This document shows, in pieces, positions 49,851 through 60,001 of a DNA stretch of 64,000 nucleotides. Below the pieces are notes generated by a model, which did not search any database, had not been told where the DNA came from, and was given only the letters and a program-made list of their open reading frames with translations. Source of the stretch: an uncultured Acidimicrobiales bacterium (GTDB lineage Bacteria > Actinomycetota > Acidimicrobiia > Acidimicrobiales > SHLQ01); NCBI GenBank assembly GCA_938002955.1, contig CALLAA010000045.1:1-64000 (forward strand), written 5' to 3'. The first letter of the stretch is position 1; every line of letters starts with the position of its first letter. A program made the translations under genes and the position numbers.

Positions 49851-51023
49851 CTATCGGTTCTGATGGCGCGATCTGAACGGTGTGAGGTCGTGGGTGCTGG
49901 TGCCGGTTGCGATGCGTTGCGCAACCGCCTCGCCAAGCGCCGTCGAGTGCTTGAAGCCATGGCCGCTGCATGGAGACATCACGGTGATGTGCTCCGACCG
50001 TGGATCGGTGTCGATCAAGAAGTGATCGTCGGTGGTATTCGTGTACAGACACACCGCCGAACGAATGCAGTTTCGGGTCACGCCGGTGAACTTCGGGGCC
50101 ACGTGCACCTCGAAGAATGTATCGATCTCGGATTGGCTCACTTCTCGCTCGACGGAACGAGCGTCGGTCGTGTCGAGAAACTGCTCCCCGAGGATCTTGA
50201 CGGCTGGGGTTCCATCGGGAGGCATCGGAAAGAGCCCGATGTAGTCCTCGTCGCGTTGCGCGATCCACATAACGAACGGGATTGCTTCGGTGGTGAACGC
50301 GTCGAGGTCGTCGACCTCAAACCAATACACCACCTGTCGGGTGACCGAGACCTGCTCTCGATGTTCGGGCGCGGCCAGCTCGGAGAACCATGGGCCGGTA
50401 GCGAGCACCACGTTGGTGGCTTCGTATGCTCCCGCGTCGGTACGCACCGTGACGTAGCCCTCCTCGGGTTCGATTACCTCGACCGTCTCGCCGGTGTGGA
50501 TCCTGCCACCTCTCCGTCGTGCCATCGCGAGCTGCACCTCGACGGCGCGTTCGGCCATAACGAGCCCGGCGGTTCGCTCGAATCCTGCGTTCCGGTCGTC
50601 GGGCACGTTGATCCACGGGCGCTCTCGCCGAAGATCGGCTGGGTCGAGCACCTGGTAATCGATGCCGCCGCGCTCGGCGATCCGTGCGGTTTCGGTGACG
50701 AAGTCCTCCCATCGCTGCCCTGGTATTGGCTCTTGCTCGGTGATGATGATGCCGCCACATTCGTGCAGGAGTTGTACCCCTGCTTCGTCTTCGAGCTCTC
50801 GCCAAATCTCGTGGGACCGGGCGACAAAGGGCAGATACTGGGGTCCCTCGCCTACCGCGAGTCGTGTGATGCGAGTCTCGGCCTTGGTCGATCCGAGATC
50901 GTGGGGTGGTTCGAACTGGTCGATCCCAAGCACGGAAAGCCCGAGGCGACTGGCGTGATACGCAACCGCAGAACCCATCGCCCCAAGTCCAACCACAACA
51001 AGGTCATATCGGGGCATCACCAT
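49851..51023 (-). CDS. Monomeric sarcosine oxidase/N-methyltryptophan oxidase-like flavoprotein
   Basis: The 390-residue protein has the FAD site DLVVVGLGAMGSAVAYHASR, with GIDQFEPPHDLGSTKAET, and the C-terminal block PCSGHGFKHSTALGEAVA. A cysteine in SAVCLYTNTTDDHF sits where monomeric sarcosine oxidase attaches FAD covalently. It would oxidise an N-methyl or secondary amino acid to an imine, giving hydrogen peroxide. Its start (ATG at 51023, or 51017) has TAGAAA 6 nt upstream. The AhpD-like gene follows. Confidence 0.9.
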   Translation of the reverse strand: MVMPRYDLVVVGLGAMGSAVAYHASRLGLSVLGIDQFEPPHDLGSTKAETRITRLAVGEGPQYLPFVARSHEIWRELEDEAGVQLLHECGGIIITEQEPIPGQRWEDFVTETARIAERGGIDYQVLDPADLRRERPWINVPDDRNAGFERTAGLVMAERAVEVQLAMARRRGGRIHTGETVEVIEPEEGYVTVRTDAGAYEATNVVLATGPWFSELAAPEHREQVSVTRQVVYWFEVDDLDAFTTEAIPFVMWIAQRDEDYIGLFPMPPDGTPAVKILGEQFLDTTDARSVEREVSQSEIDTFFEVHVAPKFTGVTRNCIRSAVCLYTNTTDDHFLIDTDPRSEHITVMSPCSGHGFKHSTALGEAVAQRIATGTSTHDLTPFRSRHQNR

Positions 51024-51071
51024 GTGAGCTTTCTAGCGTCGCGGCCCGACGATTGCGTAGCCCTACACCGA

Positions 51072-51077
51072 TACGAT
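51072..51077 (+). promoter_or_regulatory. -10 box (TACGAT) for tesB
   Basis: TACGAT, 6 nt, ATG at 51084 and no Shine-Dalgarno sequence; leaderless transcript likely. Confidence 0.5.
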
Positions 51078-51083
51078 CAAGCC

Positions 51084-51935
51084 ATGTCCGCTGACCAACA
51101 AGACGTCGACGCAATAGTTGCCAGTCTCAATCTCGAGGAGATCGATCGAAATCTGTACCGTGGGCATCCGCCGTACTGGGAACGCGGTCGGCTCTTCGGC
51201 GGCATCGTGGCCGCCCAGGCCCTCGCCGCTGCATACGGCACAATCGAGGACATCCATGTGCATTCGCTGCACAGCTATTTCCTTCGTCCCGGCGATCCGG
51301 AGATTCCGGTGATCTACGACGTCGACCGCATTCGCGACGGACGAAGCTTCGCGACCCGCAGGGTCGTTGCTCGACAACGAGGCGAGGCCATCTACAACTT
51401 GTCGGCGTCGTTTCACAAGGTCGAGGAAGGCTTCGACCATCAGGCGGACATGCCCGACGTTGCGGCTCCGGCAGACGCGCCGAGCCCTGCGGACTTCGGA
51501 CTCACGCCGCGCGACTACCTGCCGAGCCTGTGGGCGCTCGACGGTGTGCCGATCGAGATTCGAAATTTCCACGGGCCTGACGACTGGCAGCCCGGCGTCC
51601 ACCAGCGCAATATGTGGATTCGGGCCAACGGCACCGTGCCCGACGACCCGACCACGCATCGGCTGATGCTCACCTATCTGAGCGACCTGACCTTGTTGGG
51701 AACGGCGGTGAGAATGCACGCGAAAGACTTCGAGCACATCATGGCGGCGAGCCTCGACCATGCGATCTGGTTCCACCGCCCGTTTCGCGCTGACGAATGG
51801 TTGTTGTACTCAACGACAGCCCCGTCTGCATCTGGAGCGCGAGGGTTCAACATTGGCCACTTCTTCACCGAAGACGGCACGTTGGTCGCGTCTGCGGTGC
51901 AAGAGGGCCTCATGCGCGACATCTCCCCCCGGTAG
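51084..51935 (+). CDS. tesB: Acyl-CoA thioesterase II
   Basis: The 283-residue protein forms a double hot-dog fold. N-terminal signature: RLFGGIVAAQALAAAYGTI and HSLHSYFLRPGDPEIPVIY; C-terminal: ASLDHAIWFHRPFRADEWLLY with the catalytic Asp, and GFNIGHFFTEDGTLVASAVQEGLMR. It hydrolyses medium and long acyl-CoAs, releasing CoA. This balances the FadD and acyl-CoA dehydrogenase capacity seen elsewhere in the window. A frame continues upstream, but it is antisense to the oxidase gene; the ATG at 51084 is the start. Confidence 0.93.
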   Translation: MSADQQDVDAIVASLNLEEIDRNLYRGHPPYWERGRLFGGIVAAQALAAAYGTIEDIHVHSLHSYFLRPGDPEIPVIYDVDRIRDGRSFATRRVVARQRGEAIYNLSASFHKVEEGFDHQADMPDVAAPADAPSPADFGLTPRDYLPSLWALDGVPIEIRNFHGPDDWQPGVHQRNMWIRANGTVPDDPTTHRLMLTYLSDLTLLGTAVRMHAKDFEHIMAASLDHAIWFHRPFRADEWLLYSTTAPSASGARGFNIGHFFTEDGTLVASAVQEGLMRDISPR

Positions 51936-51981
51936 GAGGTACGTGTGCGGGTGGGCGTTGCAATAGCCTGGACCGAAACTA

Positions 51982-51995
51982 CTTTGGATCCAAAG
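51982..51995. promoter_or_regulatory. 14-bp perfect palindrome CTTTGGATCCAAAG before mutA
   Basis: The palindrome lies 51 nt before the methylmalonyl-CoA mutase start. Its core TGGATCCA recurs in the palindrome at 56211-56224, which precedes the gene after this operon. A shared operator is plausible. Confidence 0.5.
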
Positions 51996-52046
51996 GATCT
52001 GCTTGCGGTCAGCGTTTCGCGGTCGCGTTCGCGGTAGACAAGAGGC

Positions 52047-54180
<2,134 letters not shown>

Positions 54181-54188
<8 letters not shown>

Positions 54189-54657
54189 CACTACACGCCC
54201 GTTCCAGATCCTTGGGGTACAGCAAATTGCGATCGGCGGCGCGAACCTCGATGCCCTCCGATCGTTGTGGATCGACACGCTCGGCGTAACAAAGACCGGC
54301 GAGTACGAGGCTGCGTCAGAGAACGTGGTCGAGGACATCCTGACGTTGGGCCATGGTCCGCATGCGGTGGAGATCGACCTCATGCAGCCCCTCGACCCCG
54401 AGGCCCGCCCACGCGTCGATCAACCGGCGCTGAACCATCTCGGCCTTTGGGTAGATGACCTTGCGGCGGCCGTCGACTGGCTAACGGAACAAGGCATGCG
54501 ATTTACCCCTGGCGGCATCCGACCGGGTGCAGCCGGCCACGATGTGTGCTTTATTCACCCCAAAGCAAACGATGACTTTCCGCTGGCTGGTGCGGGCGTG
54601 TTGATCGAACTTGTCCAAGCACCGGAGAGCGTGCGCGCTGCACTTGGAGCCCCGTGA
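54181..54657 (+). CDS. mce: Methylmalonyl-CoA epimerase-like VOC protein
   Basis: The 158-residue protein starts at ATG 54181, inside the end of the mutase gene. Paired beta-alpha-beta modules carry the VOC metal residues: His in VQQIAIGG is absent at the first position in this version, while [10 protein letters not shown] provides a His and VLIELVQAP provides the Glu. It is placed exactly where methylmalonyl-CoA epimerase belongs, converting the (S) form to the (R) form. The atypical first metal site means the epimerase call rests partly on context. Confidence 0.75.
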
Positions 54658-56144
54658 TCGATCCGCTCCATCCCGTCATCGTCGGAGCGCACGAGCTCGC
54701 CGTCCGAAGCGCCGACGCCGAGCCGGTCGCGATGATGGCCACCGCTGCACGGGCTGCACTCGATGAGACGAACGGCCGACTTCTGTCGTCAATCGAGTCG
54801 GTGCGTGTAGTCAAGGGAATTTGGCCGTACAAGGACCCAGGCCGGCTGGTCGCCGACGAACTCGGGCTTTCCGCTGTCGAAACAGGGCTGACCCAAATCG
54901 GTGGTAACGCTACCTACGACTTCGTCAACGAGACGGCCGCCGCCATTGCAGCCGGAGAGCTATCCGCTGCGATCATCTGCGGTGCTGAATCGATGCGGAC
55001 CCGCCGCAAGGACAAAAGCGAGGGACGGCGTTCGCCGTATCGCAGCGAAGCCGACGGCGCATCTCCCGACGTCGTGTCAGGGCTCGACCACGATCTTGCC
55101 GATGATGCCGACGCTGCCGCTGGTGTTGGGCACCCGGTGAACTTCTACGCCATGGCCGAGAGCGCAATCCGTCATGAGCGGGGTGAATCTCCGGGTGAGC
55201 ACCTCGAGCGAATCAGCGCGCTGTGGGCTGCCGCAAGCGACGTCGCGTCGAGCAACCCAAACGCCTGGATTCAGACAGCCCACAGCCCGCACGACATCGC
55301 CACGCCGTCGCCGACGAACCGCATGGTCGCAGCGCCCTACACGAAGCTGCTGACGAGCAACATCAATGTCGATCAGGGTGCAGCGCTCGTGCTGTGCTCC
55401 TACGAGGTCGCCCAGCGTCACGACATTCGTGACGACCAGATGGTGTTTCTCGTGAGTGGCGGCGGGGCGCACGACCCACTGACAATCCGTTTGCGATCCC
55501 AGCTGCACCGCTCCCCTGCGTTCGATGCAGCGACTACGGACACACTCGAACGCTCCGGCCACACCATCGACAGCCTCGACTACCTCGACCTGTACTCGTG
55601 CTTCCCAGCGTCGGTACAGCTCGCCCAAACCAGTCTCGGGATATCCGACGACCGGCCCTTTACGCTCACCGGAGGACTCACCTTTGCCGGAGGGCCCTTC
55701 AACGGGTACTGCACACAGGCGCTTGCTCACACCGTGTTCACGCTTCGAGGCACCGAGAAGTCCGCATTCTTGTATGGCAACGGCGGCTTTTTCTCCAAGC
55801 ACAGCATGCTCGTCGTCTCCGGAGACGCACCAACAGCGCCGTTTAGCTATCGCCGATCCCAGGATGTGGTCGATGCGTTACCGCAGCGAGCGCTGGCCGA
55901 ACTTCCCGCACTGGGCACGCTCGAGGCGTATACCGTCACCTACGACAGATCAGGAAGCCCCGAGCGGGCGATCTGTTCGGTTCTCGACGATCGGGGCGCC
56001 CGGCACTGGGCCATATCGACCGAACCAGCAACACTCACCGCACTTTTGCTAGAAGATCGAGTTGGTTCCCGTGTTCAGCTGGAGCCAGCTGCGAGCGCGG
56101 ACGCAAACGGTCGCGTTGCGCCACCACACGCCCACCTCACGTAG
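54654..56144 (+). CDS. Thiolase-like protein lacking the nucleophilic cysteine
   Basis: The 496-residue protein has a thiolase fold pattern: [30 protein letters not shown], and a C-terminal [21 protein letters not shown] with [14 protein letters not shown]. At the normal nucleophile site (usually NxxCASG) it reads [15 protein letters not shown], without Cys, as in a known actinobacterial thiolase-like group. An extra C-terminal about 90 residues look DUF35-like. It starts with GTG overlapping the epimerase stop. It may bind or condense acyl-CoA linked to propionate metabolism; thiolysis by the normal route is unlikely. Confidence 0.78.
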   Translation: MIDPLHPVIVGAHELAVRSADAEPVAMMATAARAALDETNGRLLSSIESVRVVKGIWPYKDPGRLVADELGLSAVETGLTQIGGNATYDFVNETAAAIAAGELSAAIICGAESMRTRRKDKSEGRRSPYRSEADGASPDVVSGLDHDLADDADAAAGVGHPVNFYAMAESAIRHERGESPGEHLERISALWAAASDVASSNPNAWIQTAHSPHDIATPSPTNRMVAAPYTKLLTSNINVDQGAALVLCSYEVAQRHDIRDDQMVFLVSGGGAHDPLTIRLRSQLHRSPAFDAATTDTLERSGHTIDSLDYLDLYSCFPASVQLAQTSLGISDDRPFTLTGGLTFAGGPFNGYCTQALAHTVFTLRGTEKSAFLYGNGGFFSKHSMLVVSGDAPTAPFSYRRSQDVVDALPQRALAELPALGTLEAYTVTYDRSGSPERAICSVLDDRGARHWAISTEPATLTALLLEDRVGSRVQLEPAASADANGRVAPPHAHLT

Positions 56145-56158
56145 TTTTTCGCGAAAAA
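56145..56158. promoter_or_regulatory. 14-bp perfect palindrome TTTTTCGCGAAAAA after the thiolase-like stop
   Basis: Begins directly after the TAG stop. It is too short and AT-rich for a convincing terminator alone, and could be an operator for the small ORF at 56242. Confidence 0.35.
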
Positions 56159-56210
56159 GACATCAAACCGTAAACCACCTCCTGTGGCGAAACCATCTCG
56201 CGCTGTGGCA

Positions 56211-56224
56211 GTCTGGATCCAGAC
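56211..56224. promoter_or_regulatory. 14-bp perfect palindrome GTCTGGATCCAGAC before a small ORF
   Basis: Lies 17 nt before the ATG at 56242, overlapping the likely leader. Shares TnTGGATCCAnA with the palindrome at 51982-51995. Confidence 0.5.
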
Positions 56225-56241
56225 AATGCGCGGGAGTCACC

Positions 56242-56418
56242 ATGACAGCTTTTTCCGCCGCAGATTCACACGCGGCGCAGCAGACAAGAGAAACCACGGC
56301 AGCTTCACTAACGCTCGTGCCGTCACCTCGAGTCGAGCGCAGCAGACCGTTGAGCCGGAAACAGCGCAAGGCCTACCGCGCAGCGGCACTCGAAGCCGAA
56401 TTCTCGGAGTGGTACTAG
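56242..56418 (+). CDS. Small basic protein (58 aa)
   Basis: The ATG at 56242 follows GGGAG by 5 nt. The product begins MTAFSAADSHAAQQTRETT, has a basic helix (PLSRKQRKAYRAAALEAEF) and ends EFSEWY. It has no recognised domain. The ribosome-binding site, the palindrome 17 nt upstream and the ordered C-terminal helix favour a real gene. It could bind nucleic acid or a protein partner; function unknown. Confidence 0.5.
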   Translation: MTAFSAADSHAAQQTRETTAASLTLVPSPRVERSRPLSRKQRKAYRAAALEAEFSEWY

Positions 56419-56428
56419 TTCAGCCGTG

Positions 56429-56449
56429 CTCGACGACACCTTCGTCGAG
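56429..56449. terminator. Hairpin after the 58-residue ORF
   Basis: An 8-bp perfect stem, ctcgacga / tcgtcgag, with a 5-base loop (cacct) lies 10 nt after the stop. No T-run follows, so it may be an attenuator or an RNA-stability hairpin. Confidence 0.4.
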
Positions 56450-56467
56450 ACGCCTAGTAGCCAGACA

Positions 56468-56506
56468 GCCCCTGATCGGGGCATAAGACTGTTGGACAAT
56501 TCCAAC
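56468..56506. promoter_or_regulatory. Two short palindromes before the 57-residue ORF
   Basis: GCCCC-tgatc-GGGGC (56468-56482) and GTTGGA-caat-TCCAAC (56491-56506) lie in the 108-nt gap between the two small ORFs, with an AT-rich patch between them. The second is a likely operator half-site pair; the first may be a hairpin. Confidence 0.35.
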
Positions 56507-56526
56507 GACCAGAAGGCGGGAACCTC

Positions 56527-56700
56527 ATGGCTTACACAATCACCCCACGGAACACCCGATGGAACGCAAACAGTCATCGGCTGCGAACCCACATCGAGTC
56601 GGTAGTAACTCCAGCAGCTCGCTGGGGAGCACACCGAGCCGATGATCGGCCACCGGCGGTTCGCCAAGCTCTGGCGAACGGCGATTACCTTCGGGACTAA
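56527..56700 (+). CDS. Small basic protein (57 aa)
   Basis: The ATG at 56527 follows GCGGGA by about 6 nt. The 57-residue product (start MAYTITPRNTRWNANSHRL, end ANGDYLRD) is arginine-rich with no recognised domain. It ends exactly at the stop of the convergent acyl-CoA dehydrogenase, which limits but does not exclude coding. Function unknown; a chance frame is possible. Confidence 0.4.
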   Translation: MAYTITPRNTRWNANSHRLRTHIESVVTPAARWGAHRADDRPPAVRQALANGDYLRD

Positions 56701-57932
56701 TTCTTTGGAAGCTCGCTAAACGGCGTCTCTTTGCCAGGACCTGGCTCTCGAGGGAGTCCAAGTCCGCGCTCACCAATGATGTTGCGCTGCACCTGATCGG
56801 TCCCGCCATAAATGGCCGGACCGGGCGAGAACATGACCATCTCCTGAATCTGGGATTCGAGAGAGCCTTGGGTAGCAAGGGTGGCATCCATGCCGATGAC
56901 CGACGCACCGAGTTCGCGAGCGGAGCGGAACAGTTCGCTCATCATCAACTTTGAGATGTTCGGCGACGCTGATGATGCGCCACGAGTACGCCCGCGCATT
57001 GCGGTGAGTCGATTGACGGTAGCGAGTTCGTAGAAGCGGACGAACTGATCGCGCAAAACCGGGTCCGTGATCCGACCGCTTTCGGTGGCGTGATCGACGA
57101 GGCGTTGCCAGAGCGCAAGGTTGGGTTGAGGGACGCCGTCCTCACCTGAACGAGCACGTTCGACGATGTCGCCCGCTCGCTTGTCGAGGTTGTTCGCAAT
57201 CGACCCTGGTGCACAACTTCGCAACGGGACCGGGTTCGCTCCGAGGCTCATCCGTTCGAACATCAACGTGTCGTTCGCAACTCGCCACCCGTTACCCACA
57301 TCGCCAATCAGGTCATCGTGATGCACTCGGGCATCATCGATGAAGACCTCGTTGAAAATCGCACGGCCAGTCATCTCGGTGAGCGGGCGGACATCGACAC
57401 CGGGCTGATGCATGTCGAATGCGAACCACGCAATGCCGCTGTGCTTTGGCATTTGCGGGTCGGTGCGAGCAATCAGCATGCCTTTGTCGGCGATCTTTCC
57501 GCCCGACGTCCAAACCTTCTGACCGTTGACGACGTATTCGTCGCCGTCGCGAACAGCGCTGGTCTGCAAGCTCGCGAGATCGGAACCCGCGTTTGGCTCA
57601 GAGAACAGCTGACACCACGCATCGACGCCGTTGAGAATCGGCTTCACGTACGTTTCGATCTGTGCGGGGGTGCCGTGTGCGGCGATCGTTGGGGCTGCGA
57701 GCATCATGCCGAGACCGGTGGGCGGACCCATCGCTCCAGCGTCAGCGATGGCTTGGCGAACCGCAGCGTTGCCCGCCCGAGAGTACCCCCGGCCGCCGGC
57801 GGCCTCGGGGAGCGTAGGGTGGCTGTATCCGGCGTCAGCAAGACGCTGCCACCACTCGCCCACCGTCAAGTCCGCATCCCAGTTCTCGGCAACCCAACGA
57901 GCTGCTTCTTCTCCGATGTCGGTCTCGGCCAT
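56697..57932 (-). CDS. Acyl-CoA dehydrogenase
   Basis: The ATG at 57932 has a strong AAGGAG 8 nt upstream; 411 residues. Motifs: QLFSEPNAGSDLASLQT and NGQKVWTSGGK (FAD/substrate), and AIYGGTDQVQRNIIGERGLGLP at the C-terminus. The YGGTDQVQRN ending and the long middle region resemble FadE-type enzymes of sterol side-chain or long-chain degradation. It lies 11 nt downstream of the RNase E/G gene, so it may be on the same transcript. The function of that linkage is unclear. Confidence 0.92.
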   Translation of the reverse strand: MAETDIGEEAARWVAENWDADLTVGEWWQRLADAGYSHPTLPEAAGGRGYSRAGNAAVRQAIADAGAMGPPTGLGMMLAAPTIAAHGTPAQIETYVKPILNGVDAWCQLFSEPNAGSDLASLQTSAVRDGDEYVVNGQKVWTSGGKIADKGMLIARTDPQMPKHSGIAWFAFDMHQPGVDVRPLTEMTGRAIFNEVFIDDARVHHDDLIGDVGNGWRVANDTLMFERMSLGANPVPLRSCAPGSIANNLDKRAGDIVERARSGEDGVPQPNLALWQRLVDHATESGRITDPVLRDQFVRFYELATVNRLTAMRGRTRGASSASPNISKLMMSELFRSARELGASVIGMDATLATQGSLESQIQEMVMFSPGPAIYGGTDQVQRNIIGERGLGLPREPGPGKETPFSELPKN

Positions 57933-57943
57933 GAGGTCTCCTT

Positions 57944-59707
57944 CTAGATTTCGAGCAGATCGTTCTCGAGGATGTGTCCTGGACCTTCGCAGGTCTCGCA
58001 CGTACGTGACAGGGATTCGACGAGTCCTTCACCGATACGCTTGCGCGTCATTTCAACCAGTCCGAGCTCCGAGATGTCGAACACCTGCGTTCGGGTCTTG
58101 TCCTGAGCAAGTGCTTCCCGGAAGACCCGGACGACTTCGTCGCGGTTCTTCTTGATCTCCATATCGACAAAGTCGATCACGATGATTCCGCCGACGTCGC
58201 GAAGACGAAGCTGACGGGCAACCTCACGAGCCGCTTCAAGATTGTTGCGGTAGACGGTCTCTTCGAGACTCGACTTGCCCACGTTCTTCCCGGTGTTCAC
58301 ATCGATCACCGTGAGTGCTTCGGTTTGTTCGATGATGAGCGAGCCACCCGATGGCAGCCACACCTTTGAGTCAACGGCCTTACGAAGTTGCTCGGCGACG
58401 TGGTGACGTTCGAACAAGGAGAGGGCTTCGGCATCGCGGTCGTAGTACTGCACTCGATCGGCGAGCGCTGGTGTGATCGACTCGACGTAACTCTTCACGT
58501 CCTCATAGAGCGCACGGTCGTCGATAATGATGCCGCGGTATTCCTTGCTGAATTCCTCGCGAATCACACGAACTGCCATCTCGGGCTCGCGATACAGCAG
58601 CGCTGGAGCTCCGCTGTTGTTCGCAAGTTTCTCGATAGCCGCCCACTGGTCGGCGAGTCGCTTCACGTCGTTAACGATTTCGTCCTCGGTGACGTTCTCG
58701 GCTGCGGTACGCACGATGATGCCAGCGCCCTTTGGCTTGACGCGATCGAGGATCTTACGCAGACGCTTGCGCTCCTTGTCGGGGAGACGCTTGGAGATGC
58801 CGTAGGTGTCGCTGTTGGGCACGAGAACGACGAATCGTCCGGGAAGCGAAACTTCCTGAGTCAGTCGTGCACCCTTGTGCGCGATCGGATTCTTGGTGAC
58901 CTGGCACAGAATTGTTTGCTTTGGCTTCAGCAGCTGTTCGATCTTGGTGCTGCGGTTCTCGCTGCCCTTCGCCTGCACGTCGCCTCGGTAGAGAACTGCG
59001 TTCTTTGGAGTCGTGATGTCGATAAAGGCCGCTTCCATTCCCGGAAGAACATTCTGGACTTTACCGAGGTAGATGTTGCCGTGGATCTGGGAGACATCGT
59101 CGGCTGGACGTGACACGTAGTGCTCGATGAGCGTGCGCCCTTCGAGGACAGCGATCTGGGTCGCTTCTTCGCGGACCGAGACACACATCATGTATCGGCC
59201 AGCGGGCTTACCCTTGCGTTCACGACCCTTGCGAAGGGCCAGTGTTTCCTCGTCGAGTTCGACGGCTTCGCCGGTGAGTGCTGTGACCGGGTTCTGCGCA
59301 GCGCCGTTGTTGCCGCCTCCGCCGCCGCCACGTCCGCGACCACCGCGACGTCGACGCCGCTTGTTGCCGCCTTCGCCGGCCTGTTGGCCACCAGACTTCT
59401 GTGAGGAGTTGCTTTGTGAAGCGCCGGATTCCCCGTTGGTGTTGCCGCCGCCCTTGCCGCCTCCACGACGGCGACGACGGCCGCCGTTTGACCCGGAGTC
59501 GTTGTTCGAGCCGCCGTTCGATGGCTCTTGCGACCGTGCGGGCGCCGGCCGGCTATCGCCGATCTTTGGCTTTCGATTTTCTTGTGGGGCCGATGATTCG
59601 CCCCCGTTGTTCGTTGCTGCAGGTGTTGCCTGCGATGATGATTGCGAACGATCAGGTGCGGCTTGGCCGCTCCCCTGGCGATCTGTCGCCGGTACTTCGT
59701 CGGACAT
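57944..59707 (-). CDS. rne: Ribonuclease E/G family endoribonuclease
   Basis: The 587-residue protein has an N-terminal about 165-residue low-complexity region rich in Gly, Ser, Asn and Arg (GGRRRRRGGG, KRRRRRGGRGRGGG), then an S1-like domain (GNIYLGKVQNVLPGMEAAF), the catalytic DNase I-like part (ALTVIDVNTGKNVG, with DFVDME) and the zinc-link CETCEGPGH near the end. It cuts single-stranded AU-rich RNA in mRNA decay and rRNA maturation. The N-terminal disordered domain is typical of actinobacteria. It is upstream of an acyl-CoA dehydrogenase instead of rplU-rpmA. Confidence 0.95.
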   Translation of the reverse strand: MSDEVPATDRQGSGQAAPDRSQSSSQATPAATNNGGESSAPQENRKPKIGDSRPAPARSQEPSNGGSNNDSGSNGGRRRRRGGGKGGGNTNGESGASQSNSSQKSGGQQAGEGGNKRRRRRGGRGRGGGGGGNNGAAQNPVTALTGEAVELDEETLALRKGRERKGKPAGRYMMCVSVREEATQIAVLEGRTLIEHYVSRPADDVSQIHGNIYLGKVQNVLPGMEAAFIDITTPKNAVLYRGDVQAKGSENRSTKIEQLLKPKQTILCQVTKNPIAHKGARLTQEVSLPGRFVVLVPNSDTYGISKRLPDKERKRLRKILDRVKPKGAGIIVRTAAENVTEDEIVNDVKRLADQWAAIEKLANNSGAPALLYREPEMAVRVIREEFSKEYRGIIIDDRALYEDVKSYVESITPALADRVQYYDRDAEALSLFERHHVAEQLRKAVDSKVWLPSGGSLIIEQTEALTVIDVNTGKNVGKSSLEETVYRNNLEAAREVARQLRLRDVGGIIVIDFVDMEIKKNRDEVVRVFREALAQDKTRTQVFDISELGLVEMTRKRIGEGLVESLSRTCETCEGPGHILENDLLEI

Positions 59708-60001
59708 TGATTTCCCTTCTCATGACGCACCAAAATTTCTGGCGCGCTGCACGCTCACGGTGGCCAAGGTGGGCGCAATCCGCGGTTGTCCGTGCAAAAA
59801 CTGGTGAAGCTCTAGGCGAAAAGCCTTCGCAAAGAGCGGCGACAACGGTGCACGGCCACGTGCGGCGAGCATCTTCGTTGTCAAACTTCTGAGGTTCATT
59901 GACACCTTCACAGACGTCTTCTACGTCTTTTGGTTCCTACGCACTGTATCGGCTAGAGGTCGCCGAAACTGACATAGCCAGTAGCGGACCCGCACTGTTG
60001 G
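59708..60001 (-). other. 294-nt leader between rodA and rne
   Basis: This non-coding gap probably contains the rne promoter and 5' untranslated region. It holds a small hairpin (gcgaa/ttcgc) and a 63-codon frame at 59720-59911 that has no ribosome-binding site and no recognisable product. Autoregulation through the leader is known for E. coli rne, but is only a possibility here. Confidence 0.4.

Noticed and set aside
59720..59911. 63-codon frame in the rne leader
   Set aside because: No ribosome-binding site and no recognisable product, and it sits in a probable 5' untranslated region.
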